From Hydrogenophaga sp. (GTDB lineage: Bacteria; Pseudomonadota; Gammaproteobacteria; Burkholderiales; Burkholderiaceae_C): a stretch of DNA of 64,000 nt. Where the stretch lies: positions 1 through 64,000 of the forward strand of contig NZ_JAOASO010000133.1 in assembly GCF_030158645.1 (NCBI RefSeq), given 5' to 3'. A program made the translations under genes and the position numbers. Positions 8,179-16,831 of the stretch are shown here, one piece after another. The notes below the pieces were generated by a model. It was not told the DNA's origin and searched no databases. It was given only the letters and a program-made list of their open reading frames with translations. Every line of letters begins with the position of its first letter. Positions within the stretch are counted from its first letter, which is position 1.

Positions 8179-9387
8179 TCAGTTCGCATCGCCAATCTGC
8201 GACTTGAGCAGGCGCGCCTTGAGCGCGTAGGCGCCCTCGACGACGACCTGATCGCCAGCCATCAGCCCGGAACTGACGACTGTTCTGCCAGACAGCTTTT
8301 CGCCGGGCACGATGGCACGTTCGTCGTACCCGTTTTTGCCGACGACGAACACTGTCGGCTGCCCTTGCATCAGCACGATCGAACCGCTGGGCACCGACAG
8401 CGCCGGCGGCCGCGTGCCTCCGGTCTCGATGGTGGCGCTGGCGAACATTTCGGGCTTGAGTCGGCCGTCTTGGTTCGACACTTCGATACGCGCAGGCGTG
8501 GTACGGCTGTCCTTGTCAAGCATGCTGGCAACATAGGTGACGCGGCCGGCGAAGCGCTCCCCAGGATAGGCCGTCACGGTGACCGTGGCCGCCGCGCCCG
8601 TCTTCACGCTGGCGAGCTTGTCCTCTGTGAGGTTGGCCTCGATCCACACTATGGACAGGTCAGCAACAGAGAACAGCGCCGCGGCGGGCGATCCCAGCTC
8701 ACCGACGGTGGCGTCTTTCTGCACTACCGTTCCGGCCAACGGCGCCGTCAGCGCAAACGTGGACGATTCCCGCCCGCCGCGCGCGGAGGACGCGGTGCCG
8801 CCGAGCAGGCGCAGTTTGTCTTCGGCAGCATGCAGGTCGGCGGTGGCCGACTCGAACCCGGCTTTGGCGCGCAGAAACTCGCGTTGCGGAATGATCTCGT
8901 CGGCACTGAGCGACTCGGCGCGCTTGAACTCAGACTGCGCCACGCGGTGCGCTGCCTGGGCGCGTTGCAGCGTGGAGTGCGCCTCGCCGAGCGCAAGACT
9001 GTCCAGCACCGCCAGCGCTTGACCGGCCTTCACCTTGTCACCCAGGTTAGCGCTGACCTGTACGATTCTGCCCTCCACTCGTGGAGCAACGCGGGCGACA
9101 CGGTCCGCGTTCGGCCGGATCGTCGCTGTAAAGGTTACCGTATCGGCAAGGTTCTGAGCGGCCAAAGTCTCGAGCTTGATGCCGGCGCGCTGTGTGTCTT
9201 CGGGGGACAGTTTCAAGCCAGGCTCTTCCTTGCGTTCGCCTTGTGCCGTGGCGGGCGGTGCGGCAAGAGCAGATTTGTCGCCCTCGCCGCACCCAGCCAT
9301 AGCCAGCGCAAGTGCGGTTGTAATCGCCGTCAGCACGAGACGGACACCAACAGTGGAGGTGGTGATCAGGAGAGTCGAGTGGTTCAT
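8179..9387 (-). CDS. czcB: RND periplasmic adaptor, CzcB-like lipoprotein (system 1)
   Basis: A membrane-fusion protein (402 aa) bridging the RND pump and outer-membrane channel. The N-terminus has a hydrophobic stretch ending in the lipobox ALAMAGC, so it is probably anchored as a lipoprotein. Then come the beta-barrel/lipoyl halves (ANLGDKVKAGQALAVLDS and TVVQKDATVGELGSPA) around an alpha hairpin (about residues 150-205). I chose the ATG at 9387, which overlaps the czcC stop (ATGA); an in-frame ATG at 9411 would extend it into czcC. Unlike the system-2 adaptor it has no histidine-rich region. Confidence 0.85.
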   Translation of the reverse strand: MNHSTLLITTSTVGVRLVLTAITTALALAMAGCGEGDKSALAAPPATAQGERKEEPGLKLSPEDTQRAGIKLETLAAQNLADTVTFTATIRPNADRVARVAPRVEGRIVQVSANLGDKVKAGQALAVLDSLALGEAHSTLQRAQAAHRVAQSEFKRAESLSADEIIPQREFLRAKAGFESATADLHAAEDKLRLLGGTASSARGGRESSTFALTAPLAGTVVQKDATVGELGSPAAALFSVADLSIVWIEANLTEDKLASVKTGAAATVTVTAYPGERFAGRVTYVASMLDKDSRTTPARIEVSNQDGRLKPEMFASATIETGGTRPPALSVPSGSIVLMQGQPTVFVVGKNGYDERAIVPGEKLSGRTVVSSGLMAGDQVVVEGAYALKARLLKSQIGDAN

Positions 9388-10688
9388 GGACGGGCTTCTT
9401 CCTGCGGCCAACCGGCCGCGAGTTCGAGGGCAATGCGGGTACTTTGGTAGTCAGTGAGGGCTTCGATCAGGTCGCGGCGCGCGTCAAGTCCCTGGCGGCT
9501 GACGACTATCAGTTCGAGTAGGCCGATCTGGCCAGCCCGTTGCGATTTCAGCGACAGTTGCTGGTTGTCTTGCAACGCAGGCAGCACCGATTGCTGCAGC
9601 CTGCGGACACGAACCTCTAGGCTGTTCAGACGGGCCCAAAGCGCGGTCACATTGGCCTGTGCGTCTCGGGTGCCCGCTTGCTTTTCAATCTGTGACTGGC
9701 TCAGCTCGGTGCTGGCCTTGCCAATGCCGGCGGCGTTGCGTCGAAAGAAGGGCAGCGGTATCGACACCGACAAGGTCGTCAACCTTTCGCGGGCAAAGCC
9801 CGGGCCTTCGCGGCCCACGTTCAAGCCAACTGTCACATCCGGATAGGTACTGGCACGTTCTAGCTTCAGCCGCGCAGCGGCACTGTTTTCACGCTCTGCC
9901 AGGGCACGCAAGCGCGGCTGTGCCTGGGCAGCGGCCAGCAGGGTTTCGAGCGAGTAACCGTCCCGCTCGGCGGCGAGGTCGCCGCTGGCCAGCGGCAGTC
10001 TCTCTGGTGACAGTTGGAGCTGGGCGGCGAGTCCAGTCCGAGCGTCCAGCAATTGCTCCAGGACCAACGCCAGCTGATTACGTGCTCGCTCGGCTTCGAC
10101 CCGTGCCACATTGGCATCGAGCCGAGTATCTTCACCGGCCGCGCGACGCCGTTCCACCGCCGTCGCGGTGTCCTCGAACAGCCCCAGCGCCTGCCGTTCG
10201 AGTTCGATGCGCTGCTGCAGCGCCAGCACGCGCACGTAGCGCTCGGACACCTCGGCACGAACCTGGCGCCGCACGTCGGCAATCTCCAGGCGCAACGCGC
10301 TCAGCGCGGCTTCGGCTGACTCGCGCCTGTAGCCGCGCTGGCCCGCTACCTCGAAGGTTTGGGACAACCCGGCGCCCCATTCGCTCTGGCGATCGGTGCC
10401 GGCGCCCTGGGGCACGGACCGGCGGCGCTGGTCGACCGACACTTGGGGATTGTTGTAGAGCCATGCCGCCGCGTCGGTGCGCTGGCCTTCGGCAGCGGCA
10501 AGCTCCGCCATCTTCGCCTGCAACATTGGGTTGGCTGTCAAGGCCTTGGCGAGCGCGTCGATCATCGTCAACGGTCGCAACATCTGCGCTGTCGAGGACT
10601 GACCTTCAGGGCCCGCCGGCATCTGTGCCAAGCATGCTCCGACAGTACAGAACAATATGCTGGCGAACGCCAGCGATTTTTTTCGCAT
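9384..10688 (-). CDS. czcC: Outer-membrane channel, TolC/CzcC family (system 1)
   Basis: An outer-membrane efflux channel (434 aa) of the CzcCBA type. A cleavable signal peptide (MRKKSLAFASILFCTVGACLA) is followed by two repeats of the OEP domain, rich in long amphipathic helices (for example QSEWGAGLSQTFEVAGQRGYR around 112-132, a conserved feature of CzcC proteins). It is the first pump gene after the czcI-like gene and overlaps czcB. The 99-bp leader contains a 12-bp inverted repeat (10726-10789). Confidence 0.85.
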   Translation of the reverse strand: MRKKSLAFASILFCTVGACLAQMPAGPEGQSSTAQMLRPLTMIDALAKALTANPMLQAKMAELAAAEGQRTDAAAWLYNNPQVSVDQRRRSVPQGAGTDRQSEWGAGLSQTFEVAGQRGYRRESAEAALSALRLEIADVRRQVRAEVSERYVRVLALQQRIELERQALGLFEDTATAVERRRAAGEDTRLDANVARVEAERARNQLALVLEQLLDARTGLAAQLQLSPERLPLASGDLAAERDGYSLETLLAAAQAQPRLRALAERENSAAARLKLERASTYPDVTVGLNVGREGPGFARERLTTLSVSIPLPFFRRNAAGIGKASTELSQSQIEKQAGTRDAQANVTALWARLNSLEVRVRRLQQSVLPALQDNQQLSLKSQRAGQIGLLELIVVSRQGLDARRDLIEALTDYQSTRIALELAAGWPQEEARP

Positions 10689-10725
10689 CGAATTCTCCTG
10701 TTTGCAACAAACAACGAAACGGAAG

Positions 10726-10789
10726 AATTCGGCGAGGCGTCGGTGGTCAGCGCTGGTCGTCTGGAGAAATGTCTTTTCCTCGCCGAATT
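10726..10789. repeat. 12-bp inverted repeat between czcI-like gene and czcC
   Basis: AATTCGGCGAGG (10726-10737) and CCTCGCCGAATT (10778-10789) are perfect inverted copies separated by 40 bases. One arm touches the czcI stop codon and the other lies about 40 bases upstream of the czcC start. On the minus strand this would make a long-looped hairpin in the transcript. It may be an attenuator or RNA-processing element, or an operator; none of these is proven. Confidence 0.5.
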
Positions 10790-11153
10790 ATTCGGCGCGC
10801 GACCACTTCGGGCGCTCGATGGAGACCGGCGGAGATGCCGCCTCGGCTATTGCGTCTCGGAAAACAAGATCTGCAGTTAATTCCGCAGTTAGCAGAGGTG
10901 GTGACCTGCCTATCGGTGGAACGCAACCCATGTGATGCGCAACACAATCGGGGTCATCTGCCAAGGGATTGACCTTTTGGTCCGCCGAGACAGACGGCGT
11001 TTCGCCCTTCGCCTCTGTTTGGTGTTTGTGGCTGTGATGACCGAAATGACCGACGGCTGCCCCTTGCTCATGTCGGCAATAAGTCACCGCCGCACCCCAG
11101 GCGAACTGGAGGGGCAACACTGCAAGCAGAAGGACGAGTATCAACCGACGCAT
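10788..11153 (-). CDS. czcI: CzcI-like periplasmic protein (system 1)
   Basis: A small exported protein (121 aa) of the CzcI type that precedes czcCBA operons and is thought to influence their expression. The signal peptide is MRRLILVLLLAVLPLQFAWG. The mature part has histidine clusters (CRHEQGAAVGHFGHHSHKH), a Cys/His segment DPDCVAHHMGC and the family's C-terminal ERPKW. It is the first gene of the minus-strand metal operon. A related protein starts the second operon at 16335. The molecular function of CzcI is not firmly established. Confidence 0.75.
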   Translation of the reverse strand: MRRLILVLLLAVLPLQFAWGAAVTYCRHEQGAAVGHFGHHSHKHQTEAKGETPSVSADQKVNPLADDPDCVAHHMGCVPPIGRSPPLLTAELTADLVFRDAIAEAASPPVSIERPKWSRAE

Positions 11154-11340
11154 ACTCGAAGTTTATCAGGTCGGCAGTCTTGATGTCGAACGCACGGCTA
11201 ACTGACGGCCAACACCGCGGCGACTCGGCCGGCGCGTTAAGCGCAAGCTTTTGACAGTACCCGACACCGGATCGCAGACAAACAGAACGAGCGAGCCAGC
11301 AAGTGCAGACCGGGCACGAGCTTTCATGATGGCATCACCT

Positions 11341-11865
11341 TCAAAGTTTGCCGCTCGACTTGAGAAGCTTGGGCAACACCCACCACATCAACAGGATTAG
11401 CGCCGCCATCGCGCCCGCAGCGACGTTGCCCATTGCATGTCCGAAGACCGCCGAGAGAACCAGTTGAGTGACCATCACCAGCGCCAGAGAAAGGGTGATT
11501 GAACCGACCACGATCTGTCTCGTGGCCAGGCGCTTGAAGCGCGCGCGATCGATGAGCGGCCGGATCAGCCGGTGCTGCACCGCCGGCGCACTGAGCATCA
11601 CGACGCTGGCCATTGCGAGCAAAAACGTGGCTAGGAATACACCCTTCTCAGCGACAACGACGGCCGAAAAACCAGCGCTGAAAGGCACCGTGATGAGGAA
11701 CGCTGAAAGCAACTGCGCGCTGGGAAGAAGCACACGAAGTTCACCCAGCATATCGCTCAGGTCACCGTCGTCGTTTTCGTTGTCGGCATGGGCCGACTGC
11801 GCCACGCGCGAGGTATCCACACATCCGCCTGCCGGCTCATCAGTTGCTGTCACTAGGTTCTCCAT
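11341..11865 (-). CDS. DUF6328-type membrane protein
   Basis: A 174-residue protein with a hydrophilic, acidic N-terminus (about 45 aa) followed by four predicted membrane helices (about 52-75, 77-97, 118-140, 147-166). The motif ELRVLLPSAQLLSAFLITVP at the start of the first helix is what I associate with DUF6328. No function is known to me. It lies 187 bp upstream of the czcI-like gene in the same direction and downstream of the P1B-4 ATPase gene, so it may be a passenger of the metal island. Confidence 0.6.
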   Translation of the reverse strand: MENLVTATDEPAGGCVDTSRVAQSAHADNENDDGDLSDMLGELRVLLPSAQLLSAFLITVPFSAGFSAVVVAEKGVFLATFLLAMASVVMLSAPAVQHRLIRPLIDRARFKRLATRQIVVGSITLSLALVMVTQLVLSAVFGHAMGNVAAGAMAALILLMWWVLPKLLKSSGKL

Positions 11866-12202
11866 TGGAAGCGTTGCTACGTATCTTGTGTTTCAGCTCA
11901 AACTCTATTGGCACGAATGCGGTACGTCCGCTTCATGCACCGGCTGACTGGAATAGAGAGCCAAATCTTGCGGCCATGACTGTCACTGCTCAAATGAGCC
12001 GCATCGACGATATGCAAATGGAAGATAGAGTCGACCATATCTATGGGAGCTGAGCCCAACGTCAGGCCCGATCGAGGGAACATAGTCGACAATCTTTGGA
12101 AGCAGAACTGGCCCCCGCTCGCGCGTCATCATCAGCATCAGTTTGGCCAGCCCCGAAGCGCCAGCCTCGGGCCGGGTTGCGGAGCCGACACCGCAGCCGA
12201 AT
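11866..12202. other. 337-bp gap, no gene seen
   Basis: This lies between the end of the P1B-4 ATPase gene and the start of the DUF6328 gene. Short open frames on both strands show no family resemblance. It may hold the ATPase terminator and the DUF6328 promoter, but I see no clear hairpin-plus-T-tract or promoter boxes. Confidence 0.4.
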
Positions 12203-14713
12203 TCATCGTGCGGCCTCCGCCACCTTGGCGTCAACTTTGGCGCGCGCAGGCGTCTTGCCCTTGTAGGCCAGCAGCCGCAACGCATTCGCCACCACGATCA
12301 GCGTCGAACCCTCGTGGAACAGCACCGCCGTCGCGATGCCCAGGCCGAAGATGGTGGCCGGGATCAGCATCACCACCACGCCCAGGCTGACCCACAGGTT
12401 CTGCTTGATGATACGGCTGCTGCTGCGCGACAGGCCCACCGCGAATGGCAGTTGCGCCAGGTCGTCGGCCATCAGCGCCACGTCGGCTGTTTCCAGCGCT
12501 ACGTCGGAGCCGGCAGCACCCATCGCGATTCCGACCGTGGCGTTGGCCATCGCCGGTGCGTCGTTGACGCCGTCGCCAACCATTGCCACCTTGCCGTGCT
12601 CTTGCCGCAGCTTCTTGATCGCATCGACCTTCTGCTCGGGCATCAGGTCGCCCTGCGCTTCGGTCAGGCCCACGGTCTTGGCTACCGCTTCGGCCACCTG
12701 CTGGTTATCGCCAGAGATCATGATCAGCCGCTCGATGCCGAGCTGGCGCAGTTCCGCCATCACCTGCCCCGCCACCGGGCGCGGCGTGTCCATCACGCCC
12801 AGCACGCCGAGAAAGCGCGCGCCTTGCCGCACCACCATTGTCGTGCGGCCATTGGCCACGAGTTGTTTGTTGGCTTCATCGACCGCCGCGGGTAGCGCCG
12901 AATCCGGCAGTTCGGAGAACAGCACGGGCTTGCCGATGTGCACCGTTTGCCCGTCGACCTGCGCTGACACACCGCGCCCGGTGATGCTCTTCACGTCGGC
13001 TACGGTCGCAGGCTTGATCCGGTCCGCCAGGCGCTCGCGCGCACCGGCCACAACGGCGGAAGCCAGTGGGTGATCGCTCTGCTCCTCCACCGCCAGCGCC
13101 ACCGCCAGCAGTTCGTCTTCGGTTGCGCCGGGGGCAGCCACGGCATCGGTGAGCTTGGGCTTGCCTTCAGTCAGCGTGCCGGTCTTGTCGAAAGCGATGC
13201 TGGTGAGCGAGCCCAGGTTCTCCAGCGCACCGCCGCCCTTGATCAGCACACCACCGCGCGCAGCGCGCGCCACGCCGCTGAGCACCGCACTGGGCACCGA
13301 GATGGCCAGCGCGCAAGGGCTGGCGGCCACCAGCACCGCCATCGCGCGGTAAAAGGTGGCTGCAAACGGCTCGTCGATCACGAAGCCAGCGAACAGCAAA
13401 ACGGCCACCAGCACCAACACCGACGGTACGAAGATGCGCTCAAAGCGTTCGGTGAACTGCTGCGTCGGCGAGCGCTGGGCCTGCGCCTCGGTCACCATCT
13501 TGACCACGCGCGCCATCGTCGACTGTTCGGCACGCCGCGCCACCATCACCTCGATGGCGCCAGCGCCGTTGATGGTACCGGCGAAGACGCGGAACTCCGG
13601 GCCTAACCTGTCGAACGCGGCGAGTGCGGCCTTGGCATCGTCGGTAGCGCGTTTGTCCACGGGCACGCTCTCGCCGGTGACCGGCGCTTGGTTGACGCTG
13701 GTGGTACCAACCACCACCACGCCGTCTGCGGGCAACCTTTCGTTCGGCCGCACGATGACGACATCGCCCAGTTGAAGTTCGCCGACCGGAATACTTTGTG
13801 TGCTGCCGTCGCGGCGCACGGTGGCCGTGTCCGGCGCGAGCTCGGCCAAGGCCTCGATGGCCCGCCGAGCGCGGCCCATGGCGTACTGCTCCAGCGAATG
13901 GCCGATGCCAAACAAAAACAGCAACAGCGCGCCCTCGGCCCATTTGCCCAATGCCGCAGCGCCGATGGCCGCCACCAGTGTTAGGGTGTCGATCGCGAAG
14001 CGTCGCTCACGCAGGTTCTCGAAGGCTTCCTTGGCGGTGAACCAGCCGCCGAAGAAGTAGGCCGCGATATACAGCGCGGTGGGCAGCCAGCCGGGACCGA
14101 CTTCGCGCCACTCGATCAACCAGCCGCTGGCCAGTAGAACACCTGCGAGGATGGCGAAGATCAGCTCCGAGCGTTCGCCGAACGGGCCGCCTGACGCATG
14201 GCCGTGGCCGGCATGCTCACCCTGACCTGGCGCATGCTCGGCGGCTTCTGCAGATGGGCCCTCAGCGCCCAAGCCGAGCTTGGCGGCGGCGTCGCGCAGC
14301 GACTTCTCCGATGTTTTTCCTCGGTCGAATTCGATGCGAACCGCCCCGGACGCCGCCACGTCCGCTTCAACCACACCCGGTGCCTTGCGCAGGCTTTCGG
14401 CGATGCGGCTGGCGGCGCGCGGCTGCATGGCCGCGCTGGTGGAGATCACCAGGTGGCCGAAGGCAGCGCTCAACTCGGCGCCGGCGGCTTGCGCCAGTTC
14501 GCGCACACGGCTGAGCGAGAGGGTAGACGGGTCGTAGTGAATGCACAGCTCGGGCGAAGGTCCTTCGGACCCGACGATGTGCACCTGGACGATGCCCGGC
14601 CGGCCCTCCAGCAACGCGATGAGGCGCGCCACACAGCGGTCGCGCGTATCGGCGATACCCGGGAGGACCAAGGGCAGGACGACGCGGAGTTCGGTGGTGT
14701 TGATCATGAGCAC
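12203..14713 (-). CDS. czcP: P1B-4-type heavy-metal ATPase, CzcP-like
   Basis: An 836-residue P-type ATPase exporting divalent metal from the cytoplasm. Its class is shown by SPC (465-467) in the metal-binding helix instead of CPC, and by HEGST (from H800) in the last helix; both are hallmarks of the P1B-4 group (CoaT, CtpD, CzcP). The catalytic motifs TGES (346-349), DKTGT (D509) and GDGVNDAPA are intact. The N-terminus contains two HMA-like folds (about 10-85 and 90-150) lacking CxxC, then a short histidine-rich linker (GEHAGHGHASGG). Substrate (Zn, Co or Cd) is inferred from class and context. A start two codons later (MINTTELR) is equally likely. Confidence 0.85.
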   Translation of the reverse strand: MLMINTTELRVVLPLVLPGIADTRDRCVARLIALLEGRPGIVQVHIVGSEGPSPELCIHYDPSTLSLSRVRELAQAAGAELSAAFGHLVISTSAAMQPRAASRIAESLRKAPGVVEADVAASGAVRIEFDRGKTSEKSLRDAAAKLGLGAEGPSAEAAEHAPGQGEHAGHGHASGGPFGERSELIFAILAGVLLASGWLIEWREVGPGWLPTALYIAAYFFGGWFTAKEAFENLRERRFAIDTLTLVAAIGAAALGKWAEGALLLFLFGIGHSLEQYAMGRARRAIEALAELAPDTATVRRDGSTQSIPVGELQLGDVVIVRPNERLPADGVVVVGTTSVNQAPVTGESVPVDKRATDDAKAALAAFDRLGPEFRVFAGTINGAGAIEVMVARRAEQSTMARVVKMVTEAQAQRSPTQQFTERFERIFVPSVLVLVAVLLFAGFVIDEPFAATFYRAMAVLVAASPCALAISVPSAVLSGVARAARGGVLIKGGGALENLGSLTSIAFDKTGTLTEGKPKLTDAVAAPGATEDELLAVALAVEEQSDHPLASAVVAGARERLADRIKPATVADVKSITGRGVSAQVDGQTVHIGKPVLFSELPDSALPAAVDEANKQLVANGRTTMVVRQGARFLGVLGVMDTPRPVAGQVMAELRQLGIERLIMISGDNQQVAEAVAKTVGLTEAQGDLMPEQKVDAIKKLRQEHGKVAMVGDGVNDAPAMANATVGIAMGAAGSDVALETADVALMADDLAQLPFAVGLSRSSSRIIKQNLWVSLGVVVMLIPATIFGLGIATAVLFHEGSTLIVVANALRLLAYKGKTPARAKVDAKVAEAAR

Positions 14714-14804
14714 TTCAGTGAATCACAGTATCGACGATATCTTGCGCCGTACCCACGATGCCTTGCAGCACGTCCACGATGTCGTTCTCGTCGATTGTCC
14801 AGGC

Positions 14805-15321
14805 CGTCGCGGCGCAGCAGCGTAGCGCCTGCGCTTTCTTCACCCGCGAAGCCGAGCGCGCCGCTGTGCAGGCCGTTGGCGAACCATTTGAAGCTGACGG
14901 GCACCTCAACCAGCGGGCACCTGAATCTGTGGCTGAGGATCGCGTTCGAAACCGCCGGCGTCGGCGTGGTCTCGTCGCCCGCTGCCAGCATCACGTCCAC
15001 GCCGTTGGCCGCCAGCACTTGGAGCGTGCTGGCGCATCCAGGTGCCGACAGCGCATGCGTGTCGATGCCCAGGAACAGTGGCCCGGCCATGGCTCGGGCC
15101 GCGCGGTGGTGGCAGATCGCCTGGGTGATCGCCAGCACCTGCCATTCGTTGAACGAACGCTCGAACGCCGAGCCGCTGTGCTCCAAGGTGTCAAAGGCCA
15201 AGTGCTGTGCTGCGATCGTCGTGTCGGGCAGGGTTCGGTAAGCCGCTACGAGTTGCCCCAAATCGATCAGCGTTGATATCGGGGCCAATTGGCCGGTCTG
15301 GGGGCTGATCACGCGGGCCAT
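14805..15321 (-). pseudogene. pgm: Phosphoglucomutase remnant with internal deletion
   Basis: The frame opens with the N-terminus of alpha-D-glucose-specific phosphoglucomutase (SFNEWQVLAITQAI, then GPLFLGIDTHALS, then LAANGVDVMLAA and TPTPAVSNAIL). It then jumps directly to a segment from the C-terminal third (PLVEVPVSFKWFANGL and GFAGEESAGATLLRRDG). The catalytic-serine and metal-loop region, roughly 250 residues, is missing. The N-terminal GTSGHRG-like motif is also lost, and the frame breaks after the second segment. It cannot be a working enzyme. It lies just upstream of the P1B-4 ATPase. Confidence 0.75.
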
Positions 15322-15720
15322 GCTGCCGCGACCGAACCCGGCGAGCGCGCCGGACGACCTGCCTCGAACACCTCAACGCACTCGCGAAGGCGTTGGGCGA
15401 TCGGCGTCACTGCTTCGGCGCTCTTCAGCGTCTGATCGCGATAGCCGGAAATCGCATTCCAGAAACTTGTGCGGCCCACCGCGAAACCTATGAAGCCCGG
15501 CACGCCCGAAGCGATGGTGGGTCAACAGCGTACCTTCGCTTCATCGGCGCCGGGGCCACGCACGATACAGCCGACCTGAGCGCGCCCGGTACGCCGTGCG
15601 ATCTGCACCATGCGCTCGCCATCGGCATGACTGTCCAGGCCTTCCACATTCCACACATCGGTCTCGATGCCGGCGTCTTTCAATCTCCTCAGGATCTGTT
15701 GTATCCGCAGCGGGCGCGTT
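15310..15720 (-). pseudogene. DUF2090-domain protein fragment (IolC/aldolase-like)
   Basis: The minus strand reads DAGIETDVWNVEGLDS, then GRAQVGCIVRGPGADE, then an in-frame TGA near 15522, then GVPGFIGFAVGRTSFWNA and RLRECVEVFEA. These match the C-terminal part of DUF2090 domains found in 2-deoxy-5-keto-gluconate-6-phosphate aldolases. The stop and the missing N-terminal part mark it as decayed. It overlaps the end of the phosphoglucomutase remnant by about 12 bp. Confidence 0.6.
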
Positions 15721-15988
15721 CATCGATCAAAGACGTCCCTCTCACCACCTGCACGCGCGAGTTGGTCGTCACTTGGCGGTACCGGCAGTTCGAACATGAA
15801 CCTGCGCTGCCGGCCGCCACATGTTCGGTCTTTTCGGATGGCGCATGACTGTGAGCGTCGTGTCCCAGCATTTCCAGATGACATTGCTGGGCTTGGCTGA
15901 ATACCAGACTCCGTAGCTTCTGTCGCGCCAAGAACGGCGTGACGTTGATGCGGAGCGAATCGCTTGGGGCCAAGGAGTTTGTTGGCGA

Positions 15989-16285
15989 ATGAACACAGGC
16001 AGGAAGATTGGGCGCACCCACTGCCTTCAGCTGTGTTGGAGGCTGAGAGATCCAACGATGAAAGAAAAGTTGCGCGAGCGCCCCCTTTTCCAGCTGCCTT
16101 GGTGGACCGGCAGTCTGCGCCTGCCGAGCGAGAGCTCCATTTTGCGCTCTCGCCACTTGCTGGAGAATTGCCAGCTCGCCCCTCAGGTGCTGGCCACCTT
16201 CAGTGCCGGGCCGGCCCATCAGGGCCTGTTTCTAAAGACCAGCACCGTCGTGGACGCCACTTGCTGCAATAAGGATTGCCCGTAA
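15989..16285 (+). pseudogene. IS5-type transposase N-terminal remnant
   Basis: The plus strand encodes RLRDPTMKEKLRERPLFQL, then SESSILRSRHLLENCQLAPQ, then GLFLKTSTVVDAT. This is the ordered motif set of the N-terminal third of IS5-group transposases (PDESTILRFRHLLE, then GTIVDAT). The reading frame ends soon after and no catalytic DDE region follows. It is a short decayed fragment on the upstream side of the second RND operon. Confidence 0.55.
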
Positions 16286-16334
16286 ATATCCAGTACGGCC
16301 GCCGAACAATGCTCGTTGCGCTACTATCCTCCCC

Positions 16335-16700
16335 GTGAAGCGTATCGTTTTCCTTCTTCTGATGGTTATTTTGCAATCCCAGCTCAACTGGGCTGCGGCG
16401 AGTAGCTATGACCATCACAGTTCTGATCTGCCATCTCAACAGACGGAACACCACGGACTTGAATGCGGGACAGACCTTGCATCCAACGGGGTGGGTGCAC
16501 TGGAAGAAGCTGTTGATCAACTGAGCGAGCCCAACGGGGAATGTCATCACTGTCACTCCCATGGCGCCACAGCTATGCCACCAGCGCGCCTCATGCCAAG
16601 CAACCACGCAGTGCACGCTGCGGCACTAGGCTTGGTCACCAGCGGGCCCGAGGTCGATCAGGCAAGGCCCGAGCGGCCGCGATGGACACCCCTCGCCTGA
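16335..16700 (+). CDS. czcI: CzcI-like periplasmic protein (system 2)
   Basis: A 121-residue exported protein that opens the second RND operon. The start is a GTG (16335); the signal peptide is MKRIVFLLLMVILQSQLNWA. The mature part has histidines at YDHHS and TEHHGLEC, then a metal-ligand-like CHHCHSHG, and ends in RPERPRW, the same closing motif as the system-1 CzcI. The overall similarity is modest apart from these features. Like its counterpart it precedes a czcC gene; the role in control of the pump is inferred from the known family. Confidence 0.7.
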   Translation: MKRIVFLLLMVILQSQLNWAAASSYDHHSSDLPSQQTEHHGLECGTDLASNGVGALEEAVDQLSEPNGECHHCHSHGATAMPPARLMPSNHAVHAAALGLVTSGPEVDQARPERPRWTPLA

Positions 16701-16831
16701 TTCGGCGCGGCGGGTTTTCACACTAAGCACTGCTGTTTGAAGCGTTTGGCGCCATGCCAAACGTAGTCGCGCCATCCTTGTCCTTCCTGTTTGCACGCTG
16801 CGGCGGGCGAACCTACATCAAGGAGATGTCG

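Noticed and set aside
8176-9450. Long plus-strand frame of 424 codons opposite czcB
   Set aside because: It is antisense to a gene with clear adaptor motifs and shows no family resemblance; high GC makes such shadow frames common.
15720-16219. Minus-strand frames opposite the IS5-type remnant
   Set aside because: They are antisense to the recognisable transposase motifs and show only random composition.
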